Below are positions 36,112 through 44,370 of a stretch of 64,000 nucleotides of DNA, piece by piece. The notes under the pieces are model-generated. The model was not told the DNA's origin and searched no databases. It saw only the letters and a list, made by a program, of their open reading frames with translations. Positions within the stretch are counted from its first letter, which is position 1. The number at the start of each line of letters is the position of its first letter. This stretch comes from Gammaproteobacteria bacterium (GTDB lineage Bacteria; Pseudomonadota; Gammaproteobacteria; Enterobacterales; Alteromonadaceae): positions 124,001-188,000 of the forward strand of contig JAAFAI010000001.1 of assembly GCA_018222405.1 (NCBI GenBank), read 5' to 3'. The position numbers and the translations under genes were made by a program.

Positions 36112-36186
36112 ATTGTCGACATTGATGTTCATAAAAACCGTAATAAATGTATATTTCTGATTTTTAATATTAATATTGTCGACAAT
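36112..36186. promoter_or_regulatory. Two ATTGTCGACA palindromes in a divergent control region
   Basis: ATTGTCGACATT at 36112-36123 and ATTGTCGACAAT (perfect palindrome) at 36175-36186 are 63 bases apart, about six helical turns. They lie between the SDR gene and the divergent membrane-protein gene in very AT-rich DNA. They look like a pair of operator sites for an unknown dimeric regulator. Confidence 0.35.
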
Positions 36187-36210
36187 GTTAGTGTGAAAAG
36201 GAATGCGATT

Positions 36211-36909
36211 TTGACTTTATATAATTTGCTCGGCGCCATTAATACCCTATTTATTATGATAAGCGTACTGGGTGTTTACTCTCAACTGGGCACCATCTGG
36301 CGCCGTAAACAAATGGCGAGTGAGGCAGCGCGCCCGACTGCCTTACTTTCTCTGAATCAGTTTACCGTAAGCTTTTTTGCTTATCTGTCATTTTTTATTT
36401 ATGGCTACTCCATTGAGCCGTTTAATCACTATATTGTGTGGCCGCGGTTACTCGCGGCAATGCTGGTGATGGGGATTTTGTTCGAAATCTGGCTGGACCG
36501 CAAATCCCGGGCGGCCCGGGTGAGTGTTGTATTGGCGGGTGCGAGCCTTGTATTAGCGGGGGCGGGGTTGTTGTCAGGCGAAACTATTGCCGACCAGAGT
36601 AGGCACATTGCGACCCTGTTGATTGTGCTGGTATCGGTGTTTATTGCTCAGGGCTACTATCATCAAATCCGCTTGATCCTGAAAGCAGGGCAAACCGGTG
36701 CGGTGGATCTTAAAATGAGTCAGTTTATTTTGCTGATGGATATTTCCACTATTGCCTTTGCCCTAAGCATGGGGGTAAGGGAAGGCTGGCCACTGCTTAC
36801 TTTGGCGATAACCAGTGCGGTAACAAAGTTGATAATTATGTATTTATTCCGTTGGGTGAATGTGAGCAATGCGGCGGCCCGGCGTCGGCAACAATATACG
36901 GCAGACTGA
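36211..36909 (+). CDS. Membrane protein with PQ-loop-like features
   Basis: About 233 residues with seven likely helices. The segment YSQLGTIWRRKQMASEAARPTALLSLNQFTVSFFAYLSFF early in the protein (in two parts) resembles the first half of PQ-loop/MtN3-type transporters (helix, Q...I-x-RRK loop, S, helix), but the rest is not clearly similar, so this is tentative. The start is uncertain: TTG at 36211 has AAAAGGA eight bases before it; GTG at 36193 and ATG at 36097 are in frame, but the latter would translate an AT-rich control region. Confidence 0.55.
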   Translation: MTLYNLLGAINTLFIMISVLGVYSQLGTIWRRKQMASEAARPTALLSLNQFTVSFFAYLSFFIYGYSIEPFNHYIVWPRLLAAMLVMGILFEIWLDRKSRAARVSVVLAGASLVLAGAGLLSGETIADQSRHIATLLIVLVSVFIAQGYYHQIRLILKAGQTGAVDLKMSQFILLMDISTIAFALSMGVREGWPLLTLAITSAVTKLIIMYLFRWVNVSNAAARRRQQYTAD

Positions 36910-36976
36910 GAGGGTGATAGTACCCCCGCAAGCGCGGCATGTACTGACGCTAACGGGAGTACCAGGGAGCTGCGCT

Positions 36977-38188
36977 TTATTTGGTTTTGGCTACATTGAT
37001 TTTTTCAATATCTGGATTGTTTGCCGCATTTTCATCGTCGTCGGTCGCCAGTTTAAAGTCCAGTTGCACTAAAATGCCGGTTTGTCGTTGTGCCTTACCG
37101 CCCTGAACCCGAGGCTTATACTGCCATTGTTTCATCGCTTTCACCGCACTGGTATCAAATACCCCAGCCGGTGACGACTTCACTACTTTAATGTTGTCGG
37201 TAGCGCCGGTTTCAGTGATATCAAACTGGAGCGTGACAAAACCTTCCTGATTTGCCAGCGCAGCGCTGGCCGGGTAAATCGGCGGAACCCGTTTTACCGG
37301 CGTAGCCAGATTGACTTTATCGGCCTGAATATCATCGGCAGGCAGGTTAGCCAGAGCTGTGTGAGTGGTAAGAATAGCGGCGACAGCCAGTGCCACGACG
37401 CCAGCAACTTTACTTGCCGAATTTGGCTTATTGATCAGATTGAGTCGTTTTAACATGGTGCTTTTTTCTCCGAAGGTAGGGTAGGTTGTAAGGTACGAAG
37501 AGTTTTGTTCCGCGCAGGCCACCAGGGCTTTTGCGTAAAGTAATTTTTCCTCTGGGCTTTTCTGGCTCAGAACCCGGTTATCGCAGGCCAGTTCCTGATT
37601 GATTCTGAATGAGCGCAGGGCCAGCCAGACCAGAGGGTTAAACCAGAACACGGTTACTATTATCAGCGCCAGCGCATTCCATACGTGATCACCGTGCCGA
37701 CGGTGGGTGTTCTCGTGTTCGAGCACTAATTGCTGCTGCACCGGGCAAAACAGCCTCGTAAAGCTCGCCGGAAGCAATATTCTGGGCGCAATCAGGCCAA
37801 ACAGCATAGGTGTGGTGGCCCGCCGGGCAAACCAGGTATTATTACTGCCAGCCACAGGTTTACCTATGGAGCGGGCAAGCTGTGAATACTGCGTTATCAG
37901 GTAAAGCGCTATGCAAGAGGCACCCGCTGCCCATAAGCCCAGCCATACTGTGTTTTGTGAAACGTTCACCGGTAACGAGCCGCTCACCATATAGCGGGTA
38001 AAGCTATTGGCAGGCAGTGAAATGGCTGGGATGGGCAGATTAGCCATCAACAACACAAGCGGCACCATCCACCACAGTTTGTACATCAGCCGGATGCCAA
38101 TTCTGACGGTGAAAAAGTGTTCCATCACCATCAGGGTGACAAGCACTAAACATAATGGGCCTTGCTGCTGAATGAGCCACTCAGTCAT
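36977..38188 (-). CDS. M56 (BlaR1-like) metallopeptidase fused to a TonB C-terminal domain
   Basis: 403 residues. The N-terminal half has four likely helices and the M56 zinc site: HENTH at 158-162 and the third ligand region NQELACDNRVL at 197-207. After a further helix (about 267-285, KVAGVVALAVAAILTTHTALA) there is a periplasmic TonB-like C-terminal domain, VPPIYPASAALANQEGFVTL and AVKAMKQWQYKP. Such BlaR1-type membrane peptidases respond to a signal and free the partner repressor; here the partner is the BlaI-type gene that overlaps it by 8 bp. The TonB-type tail replaces the penicillin-binding sensor of BlaR1. Typical of Alteromonadales. Confidence 0.85.
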   Translation of the reverse strand: MTEWLIQQQGPLCLVLVTLMVMEHFFTVRIGIRLMYKLWWMVPLVLLMANLPIPAISLPANSFTRYMVSGSLPVNVSQNTVWLGLWAAGASCIALYLITQYSQLARSIGKPVAGSNNTWFARRATTPMLFGLIAPRILLPASFTRLFCPVQQQLVLEHENTHRRHGDHVWNALALIIVTVFWFNPLVWLALRSFRINQELACDNRVLSQKSPEEKLLYAKALVACAEQNSSYLTTYPTFGEKSTMLKRLNLINKPNSASKVAGVVALAVAAILTTHTALANLPADDIQADKVNLATPVKRVPPIYPASAALANQEGFVTLQFDITETGATDNIKVVKSSPAGVFDTSAVKAMKQWQYKPRVQGGKAQRQTGILVQLDFKLATDDDENAANNPDIEKINVAKTK

Positions 38189-38573
38189 TGTTTTGCTCCC
38201 ATTGTTTGATCAGCGCTTTAAGCTCATCCACATCCTGCTGGGACAGCGAATTCTGATTGGCAAACCCGGCTACCAGAGGCGCTACCTTGCCTTTAAATAA
38301 TCGGCTCACAAAGCTGGTGGCTTCTTTTTTGGTGTAGTCTTCCCTGGCAATTAACGGCCGGTAGAGGTACTGACGCTGGGCCTTGTCAAAGTCCACCACA
38401 CCCTTCTTAACCAATCGGCTGAGCAGGGTTTTTACGGTTTTATCGTGCCACGGCTTTTTTTGATTTAAGCGCTCCACAATATCGCTGGATGTGGCGGGAT
38501 AGTCATCCCACAGCACATCTAGCACTTCGAATTCGGCGTTGGAGATATCCGCTTTTGGATTGTCGTTACTCAT
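38181..38573 (-). CDS. BlaI/MecI/CopY family repressor
   Basis: 130 residues. ISNAEFEVLDVLWDDYPATSSDIVERL is the N-terminal winged helix; HDKTVKTLLSRLVKKGVVDFDKAQRQYLYRPL is the recognition helix and wing of this family. The C-terminal part gives the dimerisation helices. Members repress their own operon and are cleaved or inactivated when the membrane peptidase partner is triggered. Two operators with TACAnnTGTA core lie 30-75 bases upstream of its start. Confidence 0.9.
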   Translation of the reverse strand: MSNDNPKADISNAEFEVLDVLWDDYPATSSDIVERLNQKKPWHDKTVKTLLSRLVKKGVVDFDKAQRQYLYRPLIAREDYTKKEATSFVSRLFKGKVAPLVAGFANQNSLSQQDVDELKALIKQWEQNND

Positions 38574-38602
38574 TGATCACCTCCTTTTAACTTCAACATG
38601 AT

Positions 38603-38647
38603 GATTACATTTGTAGTCGATCTGTTTTTAAGATTACATGTGTAATC
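38603..38647. promoter_or_regulatory. Two BlaI-type operators
   Basis: GATTACATTTGTAGTC (38603-38618) and GATTACATGTGTAATC (38632-38647) are 16-base dyads 29 bases apart, with the TACA-N2-TGTA core of BlaI/MecI boxes. The second has perfect 7-bp arms. They overlap the promoter region of the repressor gene, so negative autoregulation is expected. Confidence 0.75.
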
Positions 38648-38781
38648 TTTTCTGGCAAGTGATTTTTTGGAAAAGATGAAATTGCGTTAACGCAGGGGGG
38701 CAGATAAGTGGTTTGTAAGCTATTCCCGATGGCGTTTTACGATACAGGAATAGCCGGTTTTCTTATGAGTGGGGTTTGCGG

Positions 38782-39717
38782 TTATCGGTTTAGTTGCGAA
38801 AGGCAGTCAATTACTTTGTCTTCAGTGGCCTTGAAGCGCTCTTCATAAGGAGGCAGTGCGTCATCACCCTTTGCCTCCTCATTCATGATTTTATTACGAA
38901 TATACTCATAGCGTTGCTGCAACACGGCTTCCTGAGTGGTGTAATTCACTCCGTCAATTTCAAAGCCCCGGGCATAAACCTGTTTAGCGCAGACCTGCTG
39001 ATCTTTTTGCGACATCAGTAATGTTGAAGAAATGCTTTTCGTCCAGCCATCTATGGCTTGGTAGATATAGTCTCTCATCGAAGTTTTGAACGCTTCGTCA
39101 TTGTTTGCAAACGGTTCAAGCCAGGCAAATTCGCTCGCGTAATCGCGCTCGAAACCCCGGGCCTTGGCTAACACCTTTTGGGTTGCCAAATCTATCAGCT
39201 CAAATTTAATCAGTACAAAGGCGCCCACGTCGTCACTTGCCACGTGCTTTCTTAAACCGAAACCATTTACGTTCACCGGAGTTTGGTCGAACTGGATACT
39301 GTCTCTTGACGCCACCACCACATATCGCAATTCCATTTGGGATGCCTGAGTGGCAAATAATGAGATGAACTTTTTGTTATCTAACGAGGCAATGAGCTCT
39401 TCGTTTTTATAAGCCGCTCTGTACGTTGCGAAATCCGCATCAACCGGCAGCACTTTCACTCGCGGATTCACCCTGCTGAGGGCTTCGGTCATGGTTGTTG
39501 TAATATACTTATCAATGCCGAGGCCAGGAAATGGATACAAGTTATTTTCGTTGTTAAAGATGGTTACCCCTACATAGCTGTAGGCAATCTGATCATCGAT
39601 AAGCGATACAACGCCCACTTTATCAATAGCCGCTAACTGCTCTTCTGTAATCCTGTCACCAAAGGTTTCGCAGCCAGTTAAAACGACTATCAACAAAGTA
39701 CTTATTAACCATTTCAT
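38782..39717 (-). CDS. Putative lipoprotein, function unknown
   Basis: 311 residues from the ATG at 39717, which begins a signal peptide with lipobox (VVLTGCE, Cys near 16). An in-frame ATG at 39753 would add non-signal residues. The mature protein is soluble; there are segments such as KVGVVSLIDDQIAYSYVGVT and IDKYITTTMTEALSRVNP of a kind seen in outer-membrane assembly lipoproteins, but I do not recognise the family. The C terminus (DKVIDCLSQLNR) has a decayed second copy at 42658-42767. Upstream, at 39757-39775, a hairpin with a T-run lies on the opposite strand. Confidence 0.65.
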   Translation of the reverse strand: MKWLISTLLIVVLTGCETFGDRITEEQLAAIDKVGVVSLIDDQIAYSYVGVTIFNNENNLYPFPGLGIDKYITTTMTEALSRVNPRVKVLPVDADFATYRAAYKNEELIASLDNKKFISLFATQASQMELRYVVVASRDSIQFDQTPVNVNGFGLRKHVASDDVGAFVLIKFELIDLATQKVLAKARGFERDYASEFAWLEPFANNDEAFKTSMRDYIYQAIDGWTKSISSTLLMSQKDQQVCAKQVYARGFEIDGVNYTTQEAVLQQRYEYIRNKIMNEEAKGDDALPPYEERFKATEDKVIDCLSQLNR

Positions 39718-39975
39718 ATTTTTTTCATTCTCCCTAAATTTGGCATAAGCCACTTACCTGACTTATTAAATCAGGCTTTTTTGTTGCACGCACTTTATGT
39801 CAGAAAAACAGCTGCAGTGCGACCGATTAAATGCCTGTGGCCAGTATATTACGAATAAAGAAGAGGCTCTAACTATTTGTTAAAAGGCGCTTTTACACAA
39901 TCAATGCAACTCAAAAAAACTGCATACGTAAAACGGAAAAGTTGCTAGAGTGGAAGAAAAACGACAAGGATAGCT

Positions 39976-41142
39976 ATGGAATATTTAAGATACCTGATGA
40001 CGGTTGCGGTTTGTCTCATTGCATCGTTCGCCAGCCAGGCAAAGGAGTACGACTCAGTAACCCTCGATTCGGAGGTACTGAACGAGCAAAGGCAATATCA
40101 GGTTTTGTTGCCAGAAGATTATTCTGCAACTTCACAACACTATCCGGTGATTTATCGGCTCGATGGTGCGGGAAATATCCCGCTGATGAAAGAGGTTCTG
40201 GGCCGGTTGCGTGAAGGCAATGCAGCACCTGATGTCATCATCGTAGCCATTGAAAACACCGACAGACTTCGTGATATGTACCCCACCGTTAATCAGGACC
40301 GAAATGGCCCGGTTGGAGTGGGCGGCGGCGCTGAGAAATTTCTGGCCTTCATCGAACAGGAACTCATTCCCGATGTGGAAAAACGCTATCGTACGCACTC
40401 AACCCGAATCATAGCTGGTGCTTCGGCGGGTGGGGTTTTCAGTTTGTATGCTTTGCAGCAAAGCCCAGGCCTTTTTGATGCGCATATCGCCTACAGCCCG
40501 GCAGTTTGGTGGAATGCGGGGGCCATGGTCGAGCGAACTAAACAATGGCTTTCAACGCAACCGGCAAAATCCACCTATGTCTATATGAACATGGGTAACG
40601 AAGGACTGCCAATGCGCCCTTACTATGATGAACTTCTCACTGCATTTTCTGCGCATAAGAACCGCCATATAAAGTTAGTGGTGGAGCAACATCCGGGAGT
40701 GTCGCATGGCTTAACCTCTGCGGCGGGTATTTTTAACGCCTATCAGTCATTTTTTCTGAGCAAAGAATTTGCGCGTGAAAATGTCACCGCAGATATGCAG
40801 GTAATCGATAGCTATTACAGGCAGTTAGGCGAGCAGTGGGGCATAGAGCATACCCCACCGGAAGCCACTGTTCGCCAGTTGGGCTACTATTTTGACTGGC
40901 AGCAACAGCCAGAGCTGGCGATGACATTGTTTAAACATAATATGTCTCATCATCCACTAAACCCTGATGCAATTTCAGGTGTCGTTTATGGTTATGAAGG
41001 GCAAGGCAACCTCGACCAGGCGCTTAATTTTGCCAGGAAGGCACTGGCTGTCGCGGCTAAAGATCATCCTTACTACGATTATTTTGTAGAAAACGTTGCC
41101 CGCTTAGAGAACAAGATTAAAGAAACGGAGAAAGCGGAGTAA
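39976..41142 (+). CDS. Secreted esterase-type alpha/beta hydrolase with C-terminal TPR-like tail
   Basis: 388 residues with a signal peptide (cleavage about ASQA). The family is the IroE/esterase-D type: the nucleophile elbow is GASAGG with Ser150, and the catalytic His is probably in HPGVSHGLT (about 237). YQVLLPEDYSATSQHYPVIYRLDG is the typical N-terminal strand. The last 100 residues form helices (LDQALNFARKALAVAAKDHP) like a TPR unit. It may hydrolyse siderophore or other esters in the periplasm; the substrate is not determined by sequence. AAGGA lies before the ATG. Confidence 0.8.
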   Translation: MEYLRYLMTVAVCLIASFASQAKEYDSVTLDSEVLNEQRQYQVLLPEDYSATSQHYPVIYRLDGAGNIPLMKEVLGRLREGNAAPDVIIVAIENTDRLRDMYPTVNQDRNGPVGVGGGAEKFLAFIEQELIPDVEKRYRTHSTRIIAGASAGGVFSLYALQQSPGLFDAHIAYSPAVWWNAGAMVERTKQWLSTQPAKSTYVYMNMGNEGLPMRPYYDELLTAFSAHKNRHIKLVVEQHPGVSHGLTSAAGIFNAYQSFFLSKEFARENVTADMQVIDSYYRQLGEQWGIEHTPPEATVRQLGYYFDWQQQPELAMTLFKHNMSHHPLNPDAISGVVYGYEGQGNLDQALNFARKALAVAAKDHPYYDYFVENVARLENKIKETEKAE

Positions 41143-41708
41143 TCCGATTTCTTAAGAAAATCTTATGAATGCATCAACTATTTAGCATTACTGTATTGTT
41201 GAGTAAGTAGGACAGTCACTTTTTTGCTTTCTGTCATGGATTATTTCGAGATTTATTTGTCTCTTACAAGTTCGCACAGAATTCACTTTGACGAATTTCA
41301 GATAATAAAGTGGCACGTTAATCCTTACTGCATAGAAGAAATTAGTGATATTCAATACTGCGATTGAATGGAGGTAAAGCTGTCAGATTAGACCGAAAGT
41401 TACTCCACGTACTACTGAAGACTGATCAGTCTGTGCTCACGGTACGGTACAAGGCTACCGTTGCTAAAAAAGTGTTTGGCGCTGACCGTCAATATTGTAA
41501 AGACGATGAGCTGTTTCAGTCACAGGCCGTACATCTTTCTTAGATAGCGCATCGTATGTATTTGCTGTTTAACTGATACTCAACACAAGAAACTGCGATC
41601 AGGAAGTCGCAACGAAATATTTAATAATTGTATTCCCAGTGCATTGACCCCCCCCCCCCAAAAAAAATAAACTTCAACTTCAATTAAATTAGAAGGATCT
41701 TATTTTTG
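41143..41708. other. AT-rich non-coding stretch of about 570 bp
   Basis: No convincing gene. A 59-codon open stretch from a TTG near 41365 to the TAG at 41541-41543 (…VRYKATVAKKVFGADR…) has no recognised similarity and no ribosome site. ACTGATCAGT near 41420 is a palindrome. The region holds the C12-A8 tract just before the secreted-protein gene. It marks the beginning of a segment with lower GC than its surroundings. Confidence 0.5.
41648..41667. repeat. C12-A8 homopolymer tract in a promoter region
   Basis: Twelve C followed directly by eight A, 41 bases before the ATG of the secreted protein and 24 bases before its AGAAGGA ribosome site. Tracts of this length slip during replication and can alter promoter spacing. 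Confidence 0.9.
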
Positions 41709-42557
41709 ATGAAACGGTTATTCATTTTTGCTTTATTCTTTTTTTCTTTCTCAACAGCTTACGCTCAGAATTTTCCTGGCACACCACAAGCACCTACTTT
41801 CGAAGAAGTATTTGACCGTTGTGTCACAAATTATTCTGGGACTGATTTAAGCTTCTGCGTTTCTTTCGGGTTTAATTATCAAACTGTAGAAACGTCTTTT
41901 GATACACCTAACGGCTACAATATACAGTTCAAGTCAGACATTATAGAAAGTGGAGCGGCAACACTAAAAGTTGAACACTACGGCATTAAAGCATTTTGTA
42001 CTGGCTGTTCTACAGTTAAGTCTAGTGTCGGTGCAGAGGTGCCCAACCTCGCTGCAGATTTCAGCGCCGGAGTTAGCAATGCACACTACGGACATACTTT
42101 TTTTTCTAAGCTAACAAGGAATAATGGCAGCAGAACCAACAATCCGACAAGATCTAACAACGGTGTTGACTGGTCAGAGCGACTGAAAAATTCGACGGAC
42201 TCTATAGTGGATATTTGGAACCTGGTAAATGAATTATTCTCTGAAAATAGCAGAGACGGAGGATTTGTCGAGCTCTATGGCCCTGATGGCGTCCCTGAAC
42301 TTATCATATGGGTTGACGAAGATGGAAAATATTATGTCGTCGCTGAACTTAAGGATGATGATGGAGAAAACCTCATAGATGAAGACGGCAATCCCACAGA
42401 TGGAAATGGTGTATCTTTCCGTGCCCAGTTTCCCTCCTCGGCGGGCTCTGATGATTTCATAGACTTTGTCCTTCCTATGCTGGAGAGAGAAATGGAGTGC
42501 ACTATAGTATTTACCGGCGATCAAGAAAGAATGACAGCACAAGTTAGTTGTTATTAG
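41709..42557 (+). CDS. Secreted orphan protein, function unknown
   Basis: 282 residues with a strong signal peptide (cleavage about AYAQ). The mature protein is soluble and acidic, with early Cys residues (FDRCVTNYSGTDLSFCVSF, then KAFCTGCST) and a late pair (MECTIVF, VSCY) that could form disulfides. An acidic, Asp-rich stretch (KDDDGENLIDEDGNPTDGNG) around 215-235 may bind calcium. I recognise no family. The coding DNA is noticeably AT-richer than neighbouring genes, suggesting recent acquisition. The ATG at 41709 is preferred to a TTG at 41706; AGAAGGA is 11 bases upstream. Confidence 0.65.
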   Translation: MKRLFIFALFFFSFSTAYAQNFPGTPQAPTFEEVFDRCVTNYSGTDLSFCVSFGFNYQTVETSFDTPNGYNIQFKSDIIESGAATLKVEHYGIKAFCTGCSTVKSSVGAEVPNLAADFSAGVSNAHYGHTFFSKLTRNNGSRTNNPTRSNNGVDWSERLKNSTDSIVDIWNLVNELFSENSRDGGFVELYGPDGVPELIIWVDEDGKYYVVAELKDDDGENLIDEDGNPTDGNGVSFRAQFPSSAGSDDFIDFVLPMLEREMECTIVFTGDQERMTAQVSCY

Positions 42558-42657
42558 TTATAGCAACTTTCCTAGTTTATCGCTCTAAGCATCACACACC
42601 TCAAGTCCATATCGACTTGAGGTATCTCTTTTTACATGGACAGGCACCTATCTCTAA

Positions 42658-42767
42658 TGAGTGCAGCCTTCGGCTATCGGTTGATTTGTGACAGGCAGTC
42701 ACTACGTTTTCTTTTGGGCATTGAAGCGCGCTTCATAAAGAGGCCGCGCGTCATCATCCTTTGCGAT
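42658..42767 (-). pseudogene. Decayed copy of the 3' end of the lipoprotein gene at 38782
   Basis: About 107 bases match 38785-38891 at roughly three quarters of positions, including GGCAGTCA, TTGAAGCGC, CTTCATAA and GCGTCATCA. On the minus strand the reading frames give KDDDARPLYEARFNA and, after a frame change, RSDCLSQINR and stop, against KGDDALPPYEERFKA and VIDCLSQLNR of the intact gene. The rest of the gene is absent. Confidence 0.65.
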
Positions 42768-43202
42768 TTATCTGCTGGTGTTCTTAGCATCAGATTTATG
42801 GGCTTCAGATATCTCTTTATATTCTCCTTTGACCCTGATTTTTCTATTCTCACTAAGGGCAACCAGGAAAACTAATCCAGCACGTACTTGTGCCTTTTCT
42901 ATACTCTGATAGGCAAGCGTATTTTGGCTCATCAGGTAGATTTCAGTCAGCGTTTTCTTTTCGTCATTGATAATTAACTTATACGGATAATTAAACGTGC
43001 GCCAAATCTCGAAAATACAATACATGACAATTATCGGCGTGCCATAAAGGCCAAGATCATACTTAGCTAGCGTTTCTGGGTCGATGCTTGCTGGATCCCT
43101 AACAACATATTGGTATAACCAGAGCGCTAAAATGAATATGACAATATAAATTCGAGCAAAAACATTATTTCTCTTATAAATACATTCACTATGGCTGGAC
43201 AC
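42768..43202 (-). CDS. Orphan membrane protein with two N-terminal helices
   Basis: 144 residues, GTG start (AAGGA 11 bases upstream). Helices at about 16-35 (ARIYIVIFILALWLYQYVV) and 51-66 (YGTPIIVMYCIFEIW), then a soluble tail with beta-strand character (YKLIINDEKKTLTEIYLMS...KAQVRAGLVFLVALS) resembling a small PH-like domain. Family not recognised. AT-rich. Its stop codon sits exactly at the edge of the decayed lipoprotein copy, so the present C terminus may result from that junction. Confidence 0.5.
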   Translation of the reverse strand: MSSHSECIYKRNNVFARIYIVIFILALWLYQYVVRDPASIDPETLAKYDLGLYGTPIIVMYCIFEIWRTFNYPYKLIINDEKKTLTEIYLMSQNTLAYQSIEKAQVRAGLVFLVALSENRKIRVKGEYKEISEAHKSDAKNTSR

Positions 43203-43298
43203 AATCGCAATATCCTTTGTGATTATTTCATCCTGTTATCGGCTGAGTAAATCGTACTATGGATTAGTTGAGCCTTAAATTGGATCCAGCAAAAATCG

Positions 43299-43326
43299 TT
43301 GTGTTTTGAGTTTTAGTCGTTATACT
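43299..43326 (+). promoter_or_regulatory. Sigma-70 promoter of lexA
   Basis: TTGTGT (43299-43304), 16-base spacer, TATACT (43321-43326). The SOS box begins 9 bases after the -10 element, so bound LexA would block the promoter. Confidence 0.5.
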
Positions 43327-43334
43327 GCTAACAA

Positions 43335-43350
43335 CTGTATGGAATAACAG
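43335..43350. promoter_or_regulatory. SOS box (LexA operator)
   Basis: CTGTATGGAATAACAG fits the gammaproteobacterial consensus CTG-N10-CAG. It lies 8 bases before the lexA start codon, giving autorepression. Confidence 0.85.
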
Positions 43351-43357
43351 GCTGTTT

Positions 43358-43981
43358 ATGCGTCCACTAACTCCCCGACAACAAGAAGTACTCGACCTGA
43401 TCAAATCCACTATGCTGGATACTGGTATGCCGCCCACGCGTGCAGAGATTGCCCGTCAGCTAGGCTTTCGCTCTGCTAATGCCGCCGAAGAGCATTTAAA
43501 GGCGTTGGCGAAAAAAGGTGTGATTGAAATACTGCCGGGTACCTCACGGGGAATTAAGCTGAATATTCCGCTGGATGACGAAGCGGAAGAGGAAGGCTTA
43601 CCGCTGATTGGCCGGGTTGCGGCTGGCGAACCGATTCTGGCTCAGGAACATGTGGAAATGCACTATAAAGTGGATCCGGCGTTATTCCATCCCAAAGCCG
43701 ATTTCCTGCTGCGTGTAAACGGTATGAGTATGAAAGACATAGGCATACTGGATGGCGATTTATTAGCCGTGCACCGCACCAGCGATGTCCACAATGGGCA
43801 GGTAGTGGTGGCCCGTGTAGATGAAGACGTTACCGTAAAGCGTTTGGAAAAGCGCGGCCGTGAAGTACTGCTGCATGCAGAAAATGAAGAATTCTCACCC
43901 ATTAAGGTCGATCTGGCTAATCAGCCGTTTAATATCGAAGGTATCGCTGTAGGCGTTATCCGTAATGCCGACTGGATGTAA
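43358..43981 (+). CDS. lexA: LexA repressor
   Basis: 207 residues, standard length. The N-terminal winged helix begins [15 protein letters not shown] with recognition part [20 protein letters not shown]. The autocleavage site is Ala89-Gly90 in GRVAAGEP, and the catalytic dyad is Ser124 (NGMSMKD) and Lys161 ([10 protein letters not shown]). It controls the SOS regulon and is cleaved with RecA filament help. The SOS box and promoter are directly upstream and an intrinsic terminator follows, so it is monocistronic. The MATE gene at 54541 is not linked to it, unlike E. coli lexA-dinF. Confidence 0.97.
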   Translation: MRPLTPRQQEVLDLIKSTMLDTGMPPTRAEIARQLGFRSANAAEEHLKALAKKGVIEILPGTSRGIKLNIPLDDEAEEEGLPLIGRVAAGEPILAQEHVEMHYKVDPALFHPKADFLLRVNGMSMKDIGILDGDLLAVHRTSDVHNGQVVVARVDEDVTVKRLEKRGREVLLHAENEEFSPIKVDLANQPFNIEGIAVGVIRNADWM

Positions 43982-44016
43982 GCACATCAGGCATTATTTT
44001 TTAAATCTATGAATTT

Positions 44017-44043
44017 GAAAACCGGCATTCGCCGGTTTTCTTG
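44017..44043 (+). terminator. Intrinsic terminator of lexA
   Basis: AAAACCGGC, loop ATTC, GCCGGTTTT followed by CTTGCTTTT. Strong GC stem with a T-rich end, 37 bases after the lexA stop. Confidence 0.8.
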
Positions 44044-44186
44044 CTTTTAGGGTTTTATTTCCCTTAAGCCACGCTTTCCCAGTGCTTTTTGCCTGTTCAG
44101 GTCTACTTATTAAGTTAGTAAAAGCTCACTAACAAAATTCACGCCGATTACCCTCCTCGCACAAAAAATAACCATTTATCCGAATT

Positions 44187-44214
44187 TTAGACAAAAATAG
44201 CTGGACGTTATAGT
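44187..44214 (+). promoter_or_regulatory. Possible promoter of the cytochrome oxidase operon
   Basis: TTAGAC (44187-44192), 16-base spacer, TATAGT (44209-44214) in the AT-rich 389-bp gap between lexA and coxB. The rest of this gap (44044-44370) shows no gene. The match is only moderate, so a different start site is possible. Confidence 0.3.
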
Positions 44215-44370
44215 CACAATGAGTAATTCTTATACAGTGCTTAACAATAAAATAACAAAGTAGGCACAAAATATTAAAAAGGCAGTTCAAATAACAACCA
44301 ATACAGACCAGTCAGGCTTTTTCGCATTGGGGCGTTTCGCGAGTGGCTACCGGTCTAACGGAGGTGTCGA

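Noticed and set aside
38603..38647. Short direct repeats spaced regularly, considered as a CRISPR remnant.
   Set aside because: Only two copies, 16 bases each and palindromic with the BlaI core; they are operators. I saw no CRISPR array in the window.
39757..39782. Hairpin CCTGA...TCAGG followed by a T-run on the plus strand, considered a terminator.
   Set aside because: No plus-strand gene ends there; it lies 5' of the lipoprotein gene on the other strand. It may be a chance hairpin, so it is not listed as a terminator.
41365..41543. A 59-codon open stretch in the AT-rich gap.
   Set aside because: No ribosome site, no ATG and no recognised similarity; a gap of this size will contain such open frames by chance.
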